Assembly: GCA_003864495.1 (NCBI GenBank)
Contig: ML133386.1
Span: 806,001-870,000 of the forward strand
Direction: 5' to 3'
DNA: 64,000 nucleotides
Source of the DNA: Nemopilema nomurai
Lineage: Eukaryota > Cnidaria > Scyphozoa > Rhizostomeae > Rhizostomatidae
Within the stretch, counting starts at the first letter, position 1, and each line of letters starts with the position of its first letter. The notes below the pieces were generated by a model. The model had not been told where the DNA came from and made no database searches. It saw only the letters and a list, made by a program, of their open reading frames with translations. Below are positions 63,710-64,000 of this stretch, piece after piece. Both the position numbers and the translations under genes were made by a program.

Positions 63710-64000
63710 CTGTTGTGAGTAAAAAAGAAAGATTTGACCAATCATATGTGTTTGGTTTCCATTGACAATAAATAAAATATGGAAAAACCAAGTTTCATGA
63801 GCATACAAGACAAGTGTAAAGCCATTCAATGTTGAAAAATTAAGAATCATTTTCTACAGTGATCACCTTTGAGTGTTTGGCTACAATACGAAACAATTTA
63901 AAAAAACAGCTTTTAAAAGTCAATCATAAGCATCAAAAATTTACAAGGAAAAACATTTATTAGCAGCCATCAATTAAGGTAAGTTTGAAATATTCTCAAA

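Overview
This is an AT-rich animal nuclear DNA window. Genes are split into many short exons with GT/GC...AG junctions, and the introns are full of minisatellites and cut-and-paste DNA transposon relics. The gene set (axonemal dynein, ARL6/BBS3, IRAK1BP1, MORC3/4-type ATPase), the dense ancient-looking introns and the PIF/Harbinger and hAT relics suggest a non-bilaterian or early-branching metazoan, perhaps an anthozoan cnidarian. The species is an inference; the sequence does not prove it.

Layout. All four recognisable genes are on the minus strand, so read from high to low coordinates. (1) 37767 down to 223 and beyond the left edge: an outer-arm gamma-type axonemal dynein heavy chain (DNAH5/DNAH8 class). 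I could chain 80 exons with matching phases and no stop: 12,267 nt, 4,089 codons, from the start ATG to AAA6. Only the C-terminal part (about 470 residues by family comparison) is missing. (2) 43773-41640: a three-exon IRAK1BP1-like SIMPL-domain gene, 244 aa. (3) 50515-47552: a seven-exon ARL6 (BBS3) small GTPase, 207 aa. (4) from beyond the right edge down to 52788: a MORC3/MORC4-like GHKL ATPase with CW zinc finger and C-terminal coiled-coil motif, 18 exons visible. The N-terminal end lies past base 64000, and one exon join near 53.3 kb is unresolved.

Between and inside genes. A 980-bp PIF/Harbinger element (39859-40838) with relics of both its genes sits inside an older interspersed repeat; an uninterrupted copy of that repeat is at 3499-3783. 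A hAT-type non-autonomous element (44468-44836), a TA-flanked MITE (51082-51491) and a hAT transposase relic inside an ARL6 intron (48793-49143) are also present. The dynein and MORC introns carry at least 13 tandem arrays with units from 13 to 121 bp, and most of them start or stop within about 40 nt of a splice junction.

How the genes relate. The dynein is a motor of motile cilia and ARL6 recruits the BBSome for ciliary membrane traffic, so two ciliary genes lie within 50 kb. MORC3/4-like proteins act on chromatin and IRAK1BP1 belongs to NF-kB/IRAK signalling in vertebrates. Nothing here shows co-regulation. I found no convincing tRNA, rRNA, CRISPR or bacterial-type feature.
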